Assembly: GCA_018350325.1 (NCBI GenBank)
Contig: JAEVLN010000016.1
Location: forward strand, 1,286,693-1,350,692
From: Globodera rostochiensis
Lineage: Eukaryota; Nematoda; Chromadorea; Rhabditida; Heteroderidae
Direction: 5' to 3'
Length of the DNA stretch: 64,000 nucleotides
Shown piece after piece: positions 24,125 to 34,288 of this stretch. Numbering within the stretch: the stretch's first letter is position 1; the number at the start of each line of letters is the position of its first letter. Made by a program: the position numbers and the translations under genes. The notes beneath the pieces were generated by a model that saw nothing but the letters and a program-made list of their open reading frames with translations, was not told the DNA's origin and ran no database searches.

Positions 24125-26340
24125 AAAATTAGGCTAAGAATTCCGGTTGCTAACTGAAAAGAGGTAGTCATTTTTTAGCGGCTGAAAACGTAGGGGACAT
24201 AAATTTAAATGTTTGGTTAGCCGTCATTCTTTGGGAAAAATTAGGCTAAGAATTCCGGTTGCTAACTGAAAAGAGGTAGTCGTTTTTTAGCGGCTGAAAA
24301 CGGGTAATTTAGGGGACATAAATTTAAATGTTTGGTTAGCCGTCATTCTTTGGGAAAAATTAGGCTAAGAATTCCGGTTGCTAACTGAAAAGAGGTAGTC
24401 GTTTTTTAGCGGCTGAAAACGGGTAATTTAGGGGACATAAATTTAAATGTTTGGTTAGCCGTCATTCTTTGGGAAAAATTAGGCTAAGAATTCCGGTTGC
24501 TAACTGAAAAGAGGTAGTCATTTTTTAGCGGCTGAAAACGGGTAATTTAGGGGACATAAATTTAAATGTTTGGTTAGCCGTCATTCTTTGGGAAAAATTA
24601 GGCTAAGAATTCCGGTTGCTAACTGAAAAGAGGTAGTCGTTTTTTAGCGGCTGAAAACGGGTAATTTAGGGGACATAAATTTAAATGTTTGGTTAGCCGT
24701 CATTCTTTGGGAAAAATTAGGCTAAGAATTCCGGTTGCTAACTGAAAAGAGGTAGTCGTTTTTTAGCGGCTGAAAACGGGTAATTTAGGGGACATAAATT
24801 TAAATGTTTGGTTAGCCGTCATTCTTTGGGAAAAATTAGGCTAAGAATTCCGGTTGCTAACTGAAAAGAGGTAGTCAGTTTTTTAGCGGCTGAAAACGGG
24901 TAATTTAGGGGACATAAATTTAAATGTTTGGTTAGCCGTCATTCTTTGGGAAAAATTAGGCTAAGAATTCCGGTTGCTAACTGAAAAGAGGTAGTCGTTT
25001 TTTAGCGGCTGAAAACGGGTAATTTAGGGGACATAAATTTAAATGTTTGGTTAGCCGTCATTCTTTGGGAAAAATTAGGCTAAGAATTCCGGTTGCTAAC
25101 TGAAAAGAGGTAGTCATTTTTTAGCGGCTGAAAACGGGTAATTTAGGGGACATAAATTTAAATGTTTGGTTAGCCGTCATTCTTTGGGAAAAATTAGGCT
25201 AAGAATTCCGGTTGCTAACTGAAAAGAGGTAGTCATTTTTTAGCGGCTGAAAACGGGTAATTTAGGGGACATAAATTTAAATGTTTGGTTAGCCGTCATT
25301 CTTTGGGAAAAATTAGGCTAAGAATTCCGGTTGCTAACTGAAAAGAGGTAGTCGTTTTTTAGCGGCTGAAAACGGGTAATTTAGGGGACATAAATTTAAA
25401 TGTTTGGTTAGCCGTCATTCTTTGGGAAAAATTAGGCTAAGAATTCCGGTTGCTAACTGAAAAGAGGTAGTCAGTTTTTTAGCGGCTGAAAACGGGTAAT
25501 TTAGGGGACATAAATTTAAATGTTTGGTTAGCCGTCATTCTTTGGGAAAAATTAGGCTAAGAATTCCGGTTGCTAACTGAAAAGAGGTAGTCATTTTTTA
25601 GCGGCTGAAAACGGGTAATTTAGGGGACATAAATTTAAATGTTTGGTTAGCCGTCATTCTTTGGGAAAAATTAGGCTAAGAATTCCGGTTGCTAACTGAA
25701 AAGAGGTAGTCATTTTTTAGCGGCTGAAAACGGGTAATTTAGGGGACATAAATTTAAATGTTTGGTTAGCCGTCATTCTTTGGGAAAAATTAGGCTAAGA
25801 ATTCCGGTTGCTAACTGAAAAGAGGTAGTCATTTTTTAGCGGCTGAAAACGGGTAATTTAGGGGACATAAATTTAAATGTTTGGTTAGCCGTCATTCTTT
25901 GGGAAAAATTAGGCTAAGAATTCCGGTTGCTAACTGAAAAGAGGTAGTCAGTTTTTTAGCGGCTGAAAACGGGTAATTTAGGGGACATAAATTTAAATGT
26001 TTGGTTAGCCGTCATTCTTTGGGAAAAATTAGGCTAAGAATTCCGGTTGCTAACTGAAAAGAGGTAGTCATTTTTTAGCGGCTGAAAACGGGTAATTTAG
26101 GGGACATAAATTTAAATGTTTGGTTAGCCGTCATTCTTTGGGAAAAATTAGGCTAAGAATTCCGGTTGCTAACTGAAAAGAGGTAGTCGTTTTTTAGCGG
26201 CTGAAAACGGGTAATTTAGGGGACATAAATTTAAATGTTTGGTTAGCCGTCATTCTTTGGGAAAAATTAGGCTAAGAATTCCGGTTGCTAACTGAAAAGA
26301 GGTAGTCGTTTTTTAGCGGCTGAAAACGGGTAATTTAGGG
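24125..26340 (+). repeat. Satellite 1 subfamily B block 4 (largest)
   Basis: About 18-19 nearly identical B monomers, the most homogeneous part of the array. Monomers differ mainly at a GTCGTT / GTCATT / GTCAGTT site. It starts and ends with hybrid monomers. Confidence 0.9.
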
Positions 26341-26689
26341 GACCTAAATTTAAATGTTTTGGTTATCGACCATTCTTTGGGAAAAATTAGGCCAAGACTT
26401 CTGGTTTCTAACTGAAAAGAGTTTGTGATTTTTTAGCGCTTGTAAAAGGGTAATTTAGAGGACCTAAATTTAAATGTTATGGTTATCGACCATTCTTTGG
26501 GAAAAATTAGGCCAAGATTCCGGTTTCTAACTAAAAAGAGTTTGTGATTTTTTAGCGCTTGTAAAAGGGTAATTTAGAGGACCTAAACATTAAATATTCT
26601 TTTCGACCATTCTTTTTCTGAAAACTTTGGCCAAGTTCCGGTTTCTAACTGAAAAGAGTTTGTGATTTTTTAGGTTGCGCAATGGTAAT

Positions 26690-28118
26690 TTAGGACCTTT
26701 GCAAACATTAAATTATTCCATTTTGGCCAGTCTCTTTTACCTGAAACTAGCTGAGAATTAATAGTTTAGAAATAAGATTCAGCAGGGTGGTTTTAGGTTC
26801 CGCGCAATGGTTCTTTCACCCTAGGCTTTTTTGCAAACATTAAATTATTCCATTTTGGCCAGTCTCCTTTTACCTGAAACTAGCTGAGAATAATAGTTTA
26901 GAAATAAGATTCAGCAGGGTGGTTTTAGGTTCCGCGCAATGTTCTTTCACCCTAGCTTTTTTTGCAAACATTAAATTATTCATTTTGGCCAGTCTCTTTT
27001 ACCTGAAACTAGCTGAAAATAATAGTTTAGAAATAAGATTCAGCAGGGTGGTTTTAGGTTCCGCGCAATGGTTCTTTCACCCTAGGCTTTTTTTGCAAAC
27101 ATTAAATTATTCCATTTTGGCCAGTCTCTTTTACCTGAAACTAGCTGAAAATAATAGTTTCGAAATAAGATTCAGCAGGGTGGTTTTAGGTTCCGCGCAT
27201 GGTTCTTTCACCCTAGGCTTTTTTTGCAAACATTAAATTATTCCATTTTGGCCAGTCTCTTTTACCTGAAACTAGCTGAGAATAATAGTTTAGAAATAAG
27301 ATTCAGCAGGGTGGTTTTAGGTTCCGCGTAATGGTTCTTTCACCCTAGGCTTTTTTTGCAAACATTAAATTATTCCATTTTGGCCAGTCTCTTTTACATG
27401 AAACTAGCTGAAAATAATAGTTTCGAAATAAGATTCAGCAGGGTGGTTTTAGGTTCCGCGTAATGGTTCTTTCACCCTAGGCTTTTTTTGCAAACATTAA
27501 ATTATTCCATTTTGGCCAGTCTCTTTTACCTGAAACTAGCTGAAAATAATAGTTTCGAAATAAGATTCAGCAGGGTGGTTTTAGGTTCCGCGCAATAGTT
27601 CTTTCACCCTAGGCTTTTTTTGCAAACATTAGGTTTTAGGTTCCGCGTAATGGTTCTTTCACCCTAGGCTTTTTTTGCAAACATTAAATTATTCCATTTT
27701 GGCCAGTCTCTTTTACCTGAAACTAGCTGAAAATAATAGTTTCGAAATAAGATTCAGCAGGGTGGTTTTAGGTTCCACGCAATAGTTCTTTCACCCTAGG
27801 CTTTTTTTGCAAACATTAAATTATTCCATTTTGGCCAGTCTCTTTTACCTGAAACTAGCTGAGAATAATAGTTTAGAAATAAGATTCAGCAGGGTGGTTT
27901 TAGGTTCCGCGTAATGGTTCTTTCACCCTAGGCTTTTTTTGCAAACATTAAATTATTCCATTTTGGCCAGTCTCTTTTACCTGAAATTAGCTGAAAATAA
28001 TAGTTTCGAAATAAGATTCAGCAGGGTGGTTTTAGGTTCCGCGTAAGGGTTCTTTCACCCTAGGCGTTTTTTGCAAACATTAAATTATTCCATTTTGGCC
28101 AGTCTCTTTTACCTGAAA
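26690..28118 (+). repeat. Satellite 2: ~131-bp tandem array, about 11 monomers
   Basis: The unit contains GGTTCCGCGCAATGGTTC, TTTCACCCTAGGC, GCAAACATTAAATTATTCC, CCAGTCTCTTTTACC and AGATTCAGCAGGGTGG, with starts spaced 129-132 bp. The join with Satellite 1 at 26580-26720 is graded, with monomers of mixed character. One monomer near 27628 is cut short. The 105-codon + strand frame at 26919-27236 is a repeated satellite translation and not a gene. Confidence 0.96.
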
Positions 28119-28157
28119 TTTGGGTGGAGGACGTGGGTTCGAGTCCCACCCGGGGCT
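28119..28157 (+). other. 3' half of a tRNA-like element, fused to Satellite 2
   Basis: The last Satellite 2 monomer breaks off after CTGAAAT and continues as TTGGGTGGAGGACG plus an intact T arm (GTGGG TTCGAGT CCCAC) and 3' acceptor strand. This is the 3' half of the element at 29031-29103. Confidence 0.8.
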
Positions 28158-28410
28158 AACATTTTGCCTACTCGCTGATGCAGAAGATGCGTGACGCTGA
28201 ATACCCGTCGCCGATATCCTTGTCTCCGAAGTCAATAAGGACGCTATTCCCCAAACAGTATTTAGCCTCCGCTTCCCACTTGGACCATTTGTCCTCGTTG
28301 CGATCAATCGGACAGCGAACCAACAACCATTCGTCTTCCTCAAAGTCTCGCTCAATGCATCGCATCTCCAATCGTTCACCCGTAAAATTGTTTTTCCGTT
28401 CAAATGACAC

Positions 28411-28601
28411 TGTAAGGATTTGAGTGTTCCGCTGGTTGGAAGCGAACGGTTAAAACGCCTATGGCGGGGGCAAAAGATCATCCATAAAGAAGAAGGCTAA
28501 TGGGACGCCCCGGTAGCTCAGTTGGAAGAGCTGCCCACGGATTGGGTGGAGGACGTGAGTTCGAGTCCCAACCGGGGCTGACATTTTGCCTATTCTTTAC
28601 T
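28411..28601 (+). mobile_element. 191-bp tRNA-like mobile element inserted in exon 4
   Basis: Flanked by a 4-bp duplication ACAC (28407-28410 and 28602-28605). Removing it rejoins the exon where the relatives read GGCATTGT. It starts TGTAAGGATTTG and ends ATTCTTTACT; the reverse of the end, AGTAAAGAAT, imperfectly matches the start. The centre is a tRNA-like sequence with A and B boxes. Either a SINE-like element without a tail, or a small DNA transposon that captured a tRNA. Confidence 0.75.
28507..28579 (+). other. tRNA-like sequence, copy 1 (73 nt)
   Basis: GCCCCGG pairs with CCGGGGC (acceptor), GCTC with GAGC (D stem), and the TAGCTCAGTTGG A box and GGTTCGA-type B box sit where a tRNA has them. 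The T stem here carries two changes (GTGAG, CCAAC). The expected anticodon stem does not pair and position 33 is G, so a working tRNA is unlikely. Confidence 0.7.
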
Positions 28602-29030
28602 ACACAATGCCAGCAGAAAAATGCCAAAGAAATTGACCGGATCGGTCGAATTGAAAAATTCCTTATGAGGAATAAATGCAAAAAATCACCATTTTCAGCG
28701 CCTCCATTCTTTCCGAATCACAAAAGCAATCCGCCACCTTCGGATGGCCATCCCCGCGGGGCGTGTGCAACCATTTGGCCAATGCTTGCTCAGAAGAAGC
28801 GCCGGCACTGTCATCGGCCGGAAATTCGGGAAAAAGACCATAGGCTTGGATCATTCGGAGTCTTGGGCAATCGCCGAGAACGCTCGGAGAGAATTGCGCA
28901 AACGGTCAAGAGCGGAGGAAGATAAAGAAATTCCGCAAAGGATTTGAGTGTTCCGCTGGTTGGAAGCGAACGGTTAAAACGCCTATGGCGGGGGCAGAAG
29001 ATCATCCATAAAGAAGGAGGCTAATGGGAC

Positions 29031-29103
29031 GCCCCGGTAGCTCAGTTGGAAGAGCTGCCCACGGATTGGGTGGAGGACGTGGGTTCGAGTCCCACCCGGG
29101 GCT
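29031..29103 (+). other. tRNA-like sequence, copy 2
   Basis: Best preserved copy: acceptor 7/7 bp, D stem 4/4, T stem 5/5 (GTGGG TTCGAGT CCCAC), perfect A box and perfect B box, and a total of 73 nt as in a real tRNA. The anticodon arm (GCCCA CGGATTG GGTGG) fails to pair, although CCCA and TGGG could form a shifted 4-bp helix. Possibly transcribed by Pol III; decoding is unlikely. Confidence 0.7.
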
Positions 29104-29315
29104 AACATTTTGCCTATTCTTTACTGGTAGCACCGGATGGTTGCCCAACCGTCGCCAGCGAAGCGATCGATGTGAGATCGATCGATGGACCGAGGGACCG
29201 GTCCCGTTGAGGATGAAGCTGTAAGGATTTGAGTGTTCCGCTGGTTGGAAGTGAACGGTTAAAACGCCTATGGCGGGGGCAAAAGATCATCCATAAAGAA
29301 GAAGGCTAATGGGAC

Positions 29316-29388
29316 GCCCCGGTAGCTCAGTTGGAAGAGCTGGCCACGGATTGGTTGGAGGACGTGGGTTCGAGTCCCACCCGGGGCT
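29316..29388 (+). other. tRNA-like sequence, copy 3
   Basis: Same as copy 2 except GGCCACGGATTGGTTGG in the anticodon region, which weakens even the shifted helix. Confidence 0.7.
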
Positions 29389-29600
29389 AACATTTTGCCT
29401 ATTCTTTACTGGTAGCACCGGATGGTTGCCCAACGGTCGCCAGCGAAGCGATCGATGTGTGATCGATCGATGGACCGAGGGACCGGTCCCGTTGAGGATG
29501 AAGCTGTAAGGATTTGAGTGTTCCGCTGGTTGGAAGCGAACGGTTAAAACGCCTATGGCGGGGGCAAAAGATCATCCATAAAGAAGAAGGCTAATGGGAC

Positions 29601-29673
29601 GCCCCGGTAGCTCAGTTGGAAGAGCTGCCCACGGATTGGGTGAAGGACGTGGGTTCGAGTCCCACCCGGGGCT
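29601..29673 (+). other. tRNA-like sequence, copy 4
   Basis: Same as copy 2 except GGTGAAGGACG after the anticodon region. The array ends shortly after at about 29692. Confidence 0.7.
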
Positions 29674-29754
29674 AACATTTTGCCTATTCTTACTCAATTC
29701 TTTTTTTGAGAATTTTGCTTCATTTCTGGGGGGGGGGGTCGGAGAAAAGTCCAA

Positions 29755-30265
29755 AAATAAATGATGAAATTGATCGGTTCGATTGAATTACCAAATTCCT
29801 TAAAATAAAGAATTTAAAACAGAAAAAGTTCAATAAAACAAATGCAAAAACTCACCAATTTGAGTCCTTCCATTTCTGGCCAACTCGAATAACGTTGACA
29901 TTTCAGCACCTTCGGAAGTCCATCCCTGCGGGGCGTGAGCAACCATTTGGCCAAAGCTTGGCCAGAAGAAGCGCCGGCACTGTCATCAGCCGGAAACTCG
30001 AGAAAAAGATTAAGGCATTCGATCACTCGGAGTTTTGGGCAATCGCCGAGAACGGTGGGAGAGAATTTGCGCAAACAGTCGAGATCGGAGGGAAGCAATT
30101 CAAATCAGCAAATGTTGTCTTTGAACAAAGGCCAAACATTTTTCCAAATGATTTCCAAACTGCGGCTTCCGAATGCGGATGTTCCAAAGCAAAGATTGGT
30201 CTCTTTGGAGTCGAAAAGTGGCCGATGCGTTGGAGAAATTCGACGACACGTTGATCAATATATCT
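29755..30265 (-). pseudogene. F-box-like family pseudogene
   Basis: Exon 3 runs on the - strand from about 30262 ([13 protein letters not shown]) to about 29850 (EMEGLKL before a GTGAGT donor). The start of exon 4 lies at about 29800-29760 and is then lost at a G-run. There is a frameshift just after FLQRI, and an in-frame TGA right after DNIC. The later part is conserved ([34 protein letters not shown]). Exons 1, 2 and 5 are missing. Confidence 0.82.
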
Positions 30266-30577
30266 AAAAAAGAAGAATGAAATAATTTTGGATCTACCTA
30301 CTTCAGTTTATGCGTCCAATTAGAGTTACAGTCTAACAAAAGTTATTCTCAAGAATGTGTTGAAATATTTTGGTTTATCCGGTGTTGAACGATGATAGCT
30401 AAATTATGCTGGAACCGGAACCGGTATCCGGATGTTTTTGAGCTATCCGGTATCCGGGGGACCCGGATAATATCCGGTTTTGTCCAATCCTAGTTAGTGC
30501 CATGTAAATGTTTTAAACCCTGTTTAAGAATTCGCAAGTAGCCTCAATGCCTTGCGTATGAACTTGTGGGTTAGGGT
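30266..30577. other. No gene; TATCCGG-rich terminus remnant
   Basis: 30410-30495 has repeated GGTATCCGG/CCGGATA words, ending near GTCCAATCCTAG. It resembles one end of another hAT-type family; no partner end was found. Confidence 0.4.
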
Positions 30578-31377
30578 CAGGGATGGACGTGATCGAAAAA
30601 AAAAATCCGTGACCGTGATCCGTGATCAAAAAAATCCGTGACCGTGATCCGTGATCACGGACCCCCAAAAACGCCGTGATTTGGCGTGATCCGTGATACG
30701 TGATTTTGAAAAAATAAATAAATAGAGAAAACCCACCTTTTTTTTGAAATTATCTCTTTTTCTCCGTTGTTTTCTCCTAGTTTATACTGTAAGGATTGGC
30801 CCACTTTAGGTAGAGATATGAATTTTTTAAAATTCATTTTTTTAGTTTTCAAACTTTTTGTGGGGGGGGGGGGGGGGGTCGGCAGTGCTGATAGGCACCG
30901 CCTTTACACTTCGCGACAAATTTAAATTCCCATTTTTATTTCTGGAACGATTTTTGTCCGATGGTCCAGCCCATCGGAACCGCCGGGGAAAGAATTAAAA
31001 AAATTCAATTTAGGAGTGTATTTTCGGGGGGTTTTAATGCATTTTTTTGTTAAGAAATTTTCAAAAATAAATTTTTTTGCGAATTCTGCTTAACTTTTGG
31101 TGGGGGGGGGGGGTCGGCGGTGCCGATAGACGACGCCGAGAAAATTTTGAATTTTTGACTCGATTTGTGAAGAGATTTTTTAGAAATGCGGTAATTTTTT
31201 GAAGCTTTTATGGCGGTAAAAAATGGAAGCTTTAGTGAATAATTAGGAAAATATTCTTAAAATTTGCAACAAAAAAAATTAACATTTTATAAGGTTTTAC
31301 ACTGGGTGATGTTTTTAAGATCAGTAAAAAGGAGTATCTACTTACCAATTTAAATGAAGAAAATTTAATTTCACTTG

Positions 31378-31440
31378 GGGGACTAGAACTCAGGACAATA
31401 TAGAGTAAGAGACACAGAATTTAGCCACTGCGCCATACGA
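31378..31440 (-). other. tRNA-like module 1 inside hAT-b
   Basis: On the - strand, GCTCGTATGGCGCAGTGGC has an A-box layout (one mismatch), and AGTTCTAGTCC follows at B-box distance with two mismatches to the B-box consensus. Confidence 0.4.
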
Positions 31441-31699
31441 GCACTGTATCCATAAAGTTAACAAAGTATTAAAGGATTTCTAAATTTGTCATTGTTTTTA
31501 AAACTTTCAAGCCCATAATTCTTTATGATTTCTCACCAAAAATTCCATCTTTACCAGTGCAAAAAAGTCTCGTTTTCCGAGACTAAAAACCCGAGAGTCG
31601 AGACCGAGACCGAGACCCAAAAAAACCGAGAAATTTCTCGGTTCGAGACCGAGACTCTCGAACAGCCCTAATAGTTACTAACCGAAAAGTCATAAGAAT

Positions 31700-31775
31700 A
31701 ATCTACATTGACGGGGTTCGAACCCCAACCAAATATGTTCCAATCACCAGCACTTACCACTAAACCACAAGCTCA
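31700..31775 (-). other. tRNA-like module 2 inside hAT-b
   Basis: On the - strand, TGGTTTAGTGGTAAG is followed at tRNA spacing by GGGGTTCGAACCCC, a perfect B box inside a 4-bp T stem. The acceptor and anticodon stems are not recognisable. Confidence 0.5.
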
Positions 31776-32063
31776 CATGTGAACCTATGGGTCCTAAATC
31801 CAATTATTAATCCATACTCCAATACCAATCACGGATCAAAATCACGGATTATTTCAAAAAATCCGTGACCGTGATCACGGACCCCCAAAAACGCCGTGAT
31901 TGGTATGATCCGTGATCACGTCCATCCCTGGTTAGGGTCTAAAAATTGTCAGAAATTTTCTTTCAATTGAGAAAACTTCCCGATACCGCTCTACCCTAAA
32001 TGAAACTGAAAATTCTTCCATTTATGGCATTAGTTTTGCTTAGTCCTTTCAAAAAAAACTCAC

Positions 32064-32107
32064 ATTTCCTTCAATCGTTTCTCCACATTCTTCGGATTGT
32101 CCGACAT
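32064..32107 (-). pseudogene. Solo exon 1 of the F-box-like family
   Basis: The 44-base exon encodes MSDNPKNVEKRLKE and keeps its GTGAG donor, exactly the length of exon 1 in the intact copy. No exon 2 sequence lies downstream on this strand. Confidence 0.85.
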
Positions 32108-32309
32108 TTGTTTTTTATTGCAAATCCAAATAATTTTTACGATTCCAAATGAGCTAAAAAAACTGTGGTTTTTGCTTCATCACTTTGGATCCCTTGAAAA
32201 TCCATTTAGTGAAAGCCCGTTCAGTGCATTTCAATCAAACGATAATTAATTTACAAAAACTGGTAAGGATTTTCGAAAAACCTAACTCAAACTGAATTAT
32301 TGTGCGCAA

Positions 32310-32390
32310 ATGTTATGGCCGATGGATCGGTAAGGGCACATACAAAAATCGATAAATGTTTTCGTCTAACGAGGCGGCAGAGAAGCAAAA
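32310..32390 (+). repeat. Dispersed repeat shared with 13560-13635
   Basis: TATGGCCGATGGATCGGT and ATCGATAAATGTTTT are shared in the same order and spacing. Type unknown. Confidence 0.55.
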
Positions 32391-32429
32391 ATATTTGGTA
32401 AATTTTGTGCATTCAAAGTTGTAACTTGT

Positions 32430-33015
32430 GATTTTTAGATGGGGTGCGTTGATGTCCAAATTGCTCTCGCCGCCTGACTCTCTTTAAAGCACACTATTTC
32501 TTCAAACAAAAAAATTTTCATTTTCATTGATTTTGGCCAATTTTATGGGCTGTAACTTTGCTCAAAATGGTGAGCGGCGCCCAATTTTTGCATATTCGTA
32601 CTCAGCTCGATGAGGGGAATCGATTGATATAAAATTTAGGCAAATTTGCGTCTGTTGAAAAAATTTTATTTTTTTAGTTTATATCAGATATTTTTAATTT
32701 ATTTTAATAAAGTTTTTGTTTTCTTTTTCCCTCGAATTCGCTAGAAATGTGCCCCCCCCCCCCCGTGATTGATTTAGTTTAATTTCTTGAACATTTTATT
32801 TTTTGAAGAAATAGTGTGCTAAAAGAGAGAGTCAGGCGGCGAGAGTAATTTGGACATGAACGCACCCCATCTAAAAATTGTTTTAGTTTATTTCTGAAAA
32901 TTTTATTTTTTGAAGAAATAGTGTGCTAAAAAGAGAGAGGCAGACGGCGAGAGTAATTTGGACATCAGCGCACCCCATCTAAAAATTGTTTTAGTTTAAT
33001 TTCCTGCAGATTTTA
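32430..33015. repeat. Isolated Satellite 5-like monomers in inverted arrangement
   Basis: One monomer-like copy lies forward at about 32431-32520 (AGATGGGGTGCGTTGATG, CGCCGCCTGACTCTC, GCACACTATTTCTTC). Two and a partial third lie reversed at about 32785-33035. Forward and reverse copies flank 250 bp of unrelated DNA, so the unit looks like the arms of a foldback element. They match most closely the array variants with TGCGTTCATG and TAGCACACTATTTCTTC (for example near 49560). Confidence 0.8.
32570..32750 (+). repeat. Direct repeat R1, copy 1
   Basis: GAGCGGCGCCCAATTTTTGC through TCGAATTCGCTAGAAATG recurs at 33868-34047 with only scattered changes. Confidence 0.9.
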
Positions 33016-33474
33016 TTTTTTGAAGAAATAGTGCGGATTTTTTAAATTTATTTGATTTTGTTTTCTTTTTTCCCTCGAATTCGCTAGAAATCCCCCCGTG
33101 ATTTTAAGAATCAAATCCTAAAATAAAGGCATCAAATTTTTCAGTCATCGAAAATGTAAAAATTGGAAGAGAATTGATGCTCAATGCGGAAGAAGAATGT
33201 GCGGACAGTGAAGAGAGCAGCAGTCGCCGAGTGGAAGAAAAGAGAGTGGGCTGAGTGAAGAACTATTGCATATTAGGTGCTGGAATCAGACCCAAAAATG
33301 CACGCACAGCATCCAACATTTGCTTGACCAAAACATTCATTCTCCCCACAGCGCTTCTTTCTTCGGTTTAATTACCCAAGTTTGAGGTACTTGGTGTATC
33401 CTGCCCAAAATATCTGTAGCATGGAATAAATTTTGGAACTGCGCGGTCCTCAACTGGGCGGTGCTTAAATTTGT

Positions 33475-33600
33475 CTTGAAAAGATGTGTGTTTACGAGTT
33501 AGCACTAAAAAGTTGGAATTTTGCAGGGATTGTTTCGGACAAATTCGACAAATTGTAGCAATTTTTTACATACTTTCAATTTTTGAGGTGGTGCGAAGCT
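33475..33600 (+). repeat. Direct repeat R2, copy 1
   Basis: CTTGAAAAGATGTGTGTTTA through TTCAATTTTTGAGG recurs at 34072-34183 with a few changes. Confidence 0.9.
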
Positions 33601-33867
33601 TTTGCGGCCCTAATTAAAGCAAAAAAAAACAAAAAATGACAAAATAATCTGGATAATTTATTTTTGTCATAAAAATGCAAGTAAATTTAATAGACTCATA
33701 TTGTTTGGACTAGTCGTCACACTGATCAAAATTTTCCTGCGAGTCGGTATTGTACCGCCCGCGAACGCGTGATTAAGCTGAAAGTCTCGACCAGATTTTT
33801 CAATGCTAAATCATTGTTTATATATTTTTTGGCTCGTGGCCTAGTCGAAACGCCCCGTGTCGGGTTG

Positions 33868-34047
33868 TTGAGCGGCGCCCAATTTTTGCATATTCGTACT
33901 CAACTCGATGAGGAGAATCGATTGATAAAAAATTTAAGCAAATTTGCGTCTGTCGAAAAAATTTTATTTTTTTAATTTATATCGGATATTTTTAATTTAT
34001 TTTAATAAAGTTTTTGTTTTCTTTTTTCCCTCGAATTCGCTAGAAAT
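33868..34047 (+). repeat. Direct repeat R1, copy 2
   Basis: Second copy of the ~180-bp repeat at 32570. An overlapping 68-codon frame (33769-33975) is not conserved as protein between the copies. Confidence 0.9.
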
Positions 34048-34071
34048 GATTTTGTTTTTTGAACATTTGTC

Positions 34072-34183
34072 TTGAAAAGATGTTTGTTTACGAGATAGCA
34101 CAAAAAGTTGGAATTTTGCAGGGGTTGTTTCGGCCAAATTCGACAAATTGGAGCAATTTTTTACATACATTCAATTTTTGAGG
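34072..34183 (+). repeat. Direct repeat R2, copy 2
   Basis: Second copy of the ~112-bp repeat at 33475. The order R1-R2-R1-R2 suggests a tandem segmental duplication with later insertions. Confidence 0.9.
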
Positions 34184-34288
34184 AAAATTTACAGAAAGTT
34201 ATTCTTGACAATTTGTCCAATAAGCAACGTTGGGCCTCCTTTGTACTTGGAACGGAGACGTCCTGGTAATCGGCGGTGTTGTAGGCAT

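Larger units (their letters stand above)
14187..26690 (+). repeat. Satellite 1: ~120-bp tandem array, about 105 monomers, two subfamilies
   Basis: Monomers repeat every 119-120 bp. Subfamily A has GAGGACCTAAATTTAAATG, TTATCGACCATTC, GACTTCCGGTTTCTAAC and TTAGCGCTTGTAAAAG. Subfamily B has GGGGACATAAATTTAAATG, TTAGCCGTCATTC, GAATTCCGGTTGCTAAC and TTAGCGGCTGAAAACG. Both share CATTCTTTGGGAAAAATTAG. B forms four blocks and A fills the rest. Short A units, in which CGGTTTCTAAAAAGGGTAA skips about a third of the monomer, recur near 14271, 20690, 23195, 23525, 23735 and 23825. Reverse-strand frames of 67-68 codons here are satellite translation. Confidence 0.97.
28202..28939 (-). pseudogene. F-box-like family pseudogene, arm 1 of an inverted duplication
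   Basis: The - strand holds exon 3 (28939 to about 28690: [23 protein letters not shown]) and exon 4 ([38 protein letters not shown]). Exon 4 is split by a 191-bp tRNA-like insertion (28411-28601). The intron between exons 3 and 4 has shrunk to about 28 bp, probably too short to splice. The 5' side is cut at 28939, where the tRNA-like tandem array begins. The sequence is nearly identical to 42661-43400 in opposite orientation. Confidence 0.88.
28940..29690 (+). repeat. Tandem array of the tRNA-like element, 285-bp period
   Basis: The roughly 190-bp element (GGATTTGAGTGTTCCGC ... ATTCTTTACT) alternates with a 95-bp spacer (GGTAGCACCGGATGG ... GAGGATGAAGC), giving copies starting near 28938, 29223 and 29508. 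The spacer has a GATCGATCGATGG palindromic part. Copies differ at only a few positions. Open frames through it starting MGRPGSSVGRA are translations of the tRNA-like sequence. Confidence 0.9.
30578..31930. mobile_element. Non-autonomous hAT-type DNA transposon, copy hAT-b (1353 bp), with nested material
   Basis: 17-bp inverted ends CAGGGATGGACGTGATC (30578-30594, reversed at 31914-31930) are flanked by a perfect 8-bp duplication GTTAGGGT (30570-30577 and 31931-31938). CCGTGATC words repeat just inside both ends. Inside are two GC palindromes with G-runs (30857-30902 and 31101-31137) and two antisense tRNA-like modules. A TCTCG-rich piece at about 31540-31676 resembles one end of hAT-a but finishes in a different terminus (ACAGCCCTA), so this element has taken an insertion of a related family. 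No transposase frame. Confidence 0.88.

Noticed and set aside
26919..27236. 105-aa frame with internal repeats
   Set aside because: Translation of about 2.5 Satellite 2 monomers; other monomers break the frame.
28500..29509. Open frames beginning MGRPGSSVGRA
   Set aside because: They are translations of the tRNA-like element (PGSSVGRA comes from the D-arm and A box), repeated once per tandem unit.
28507..29673. Functional tRNA genes
   Set aside because: Acceptor, D and T arms are good, but the anticodon stem does not pair and position 33 is G in all copies.
33769..33975. 68-aa + strand frame over R1 copy 2
   Set aside because: The other R1 copy does not keep the frame; no family resemblance.
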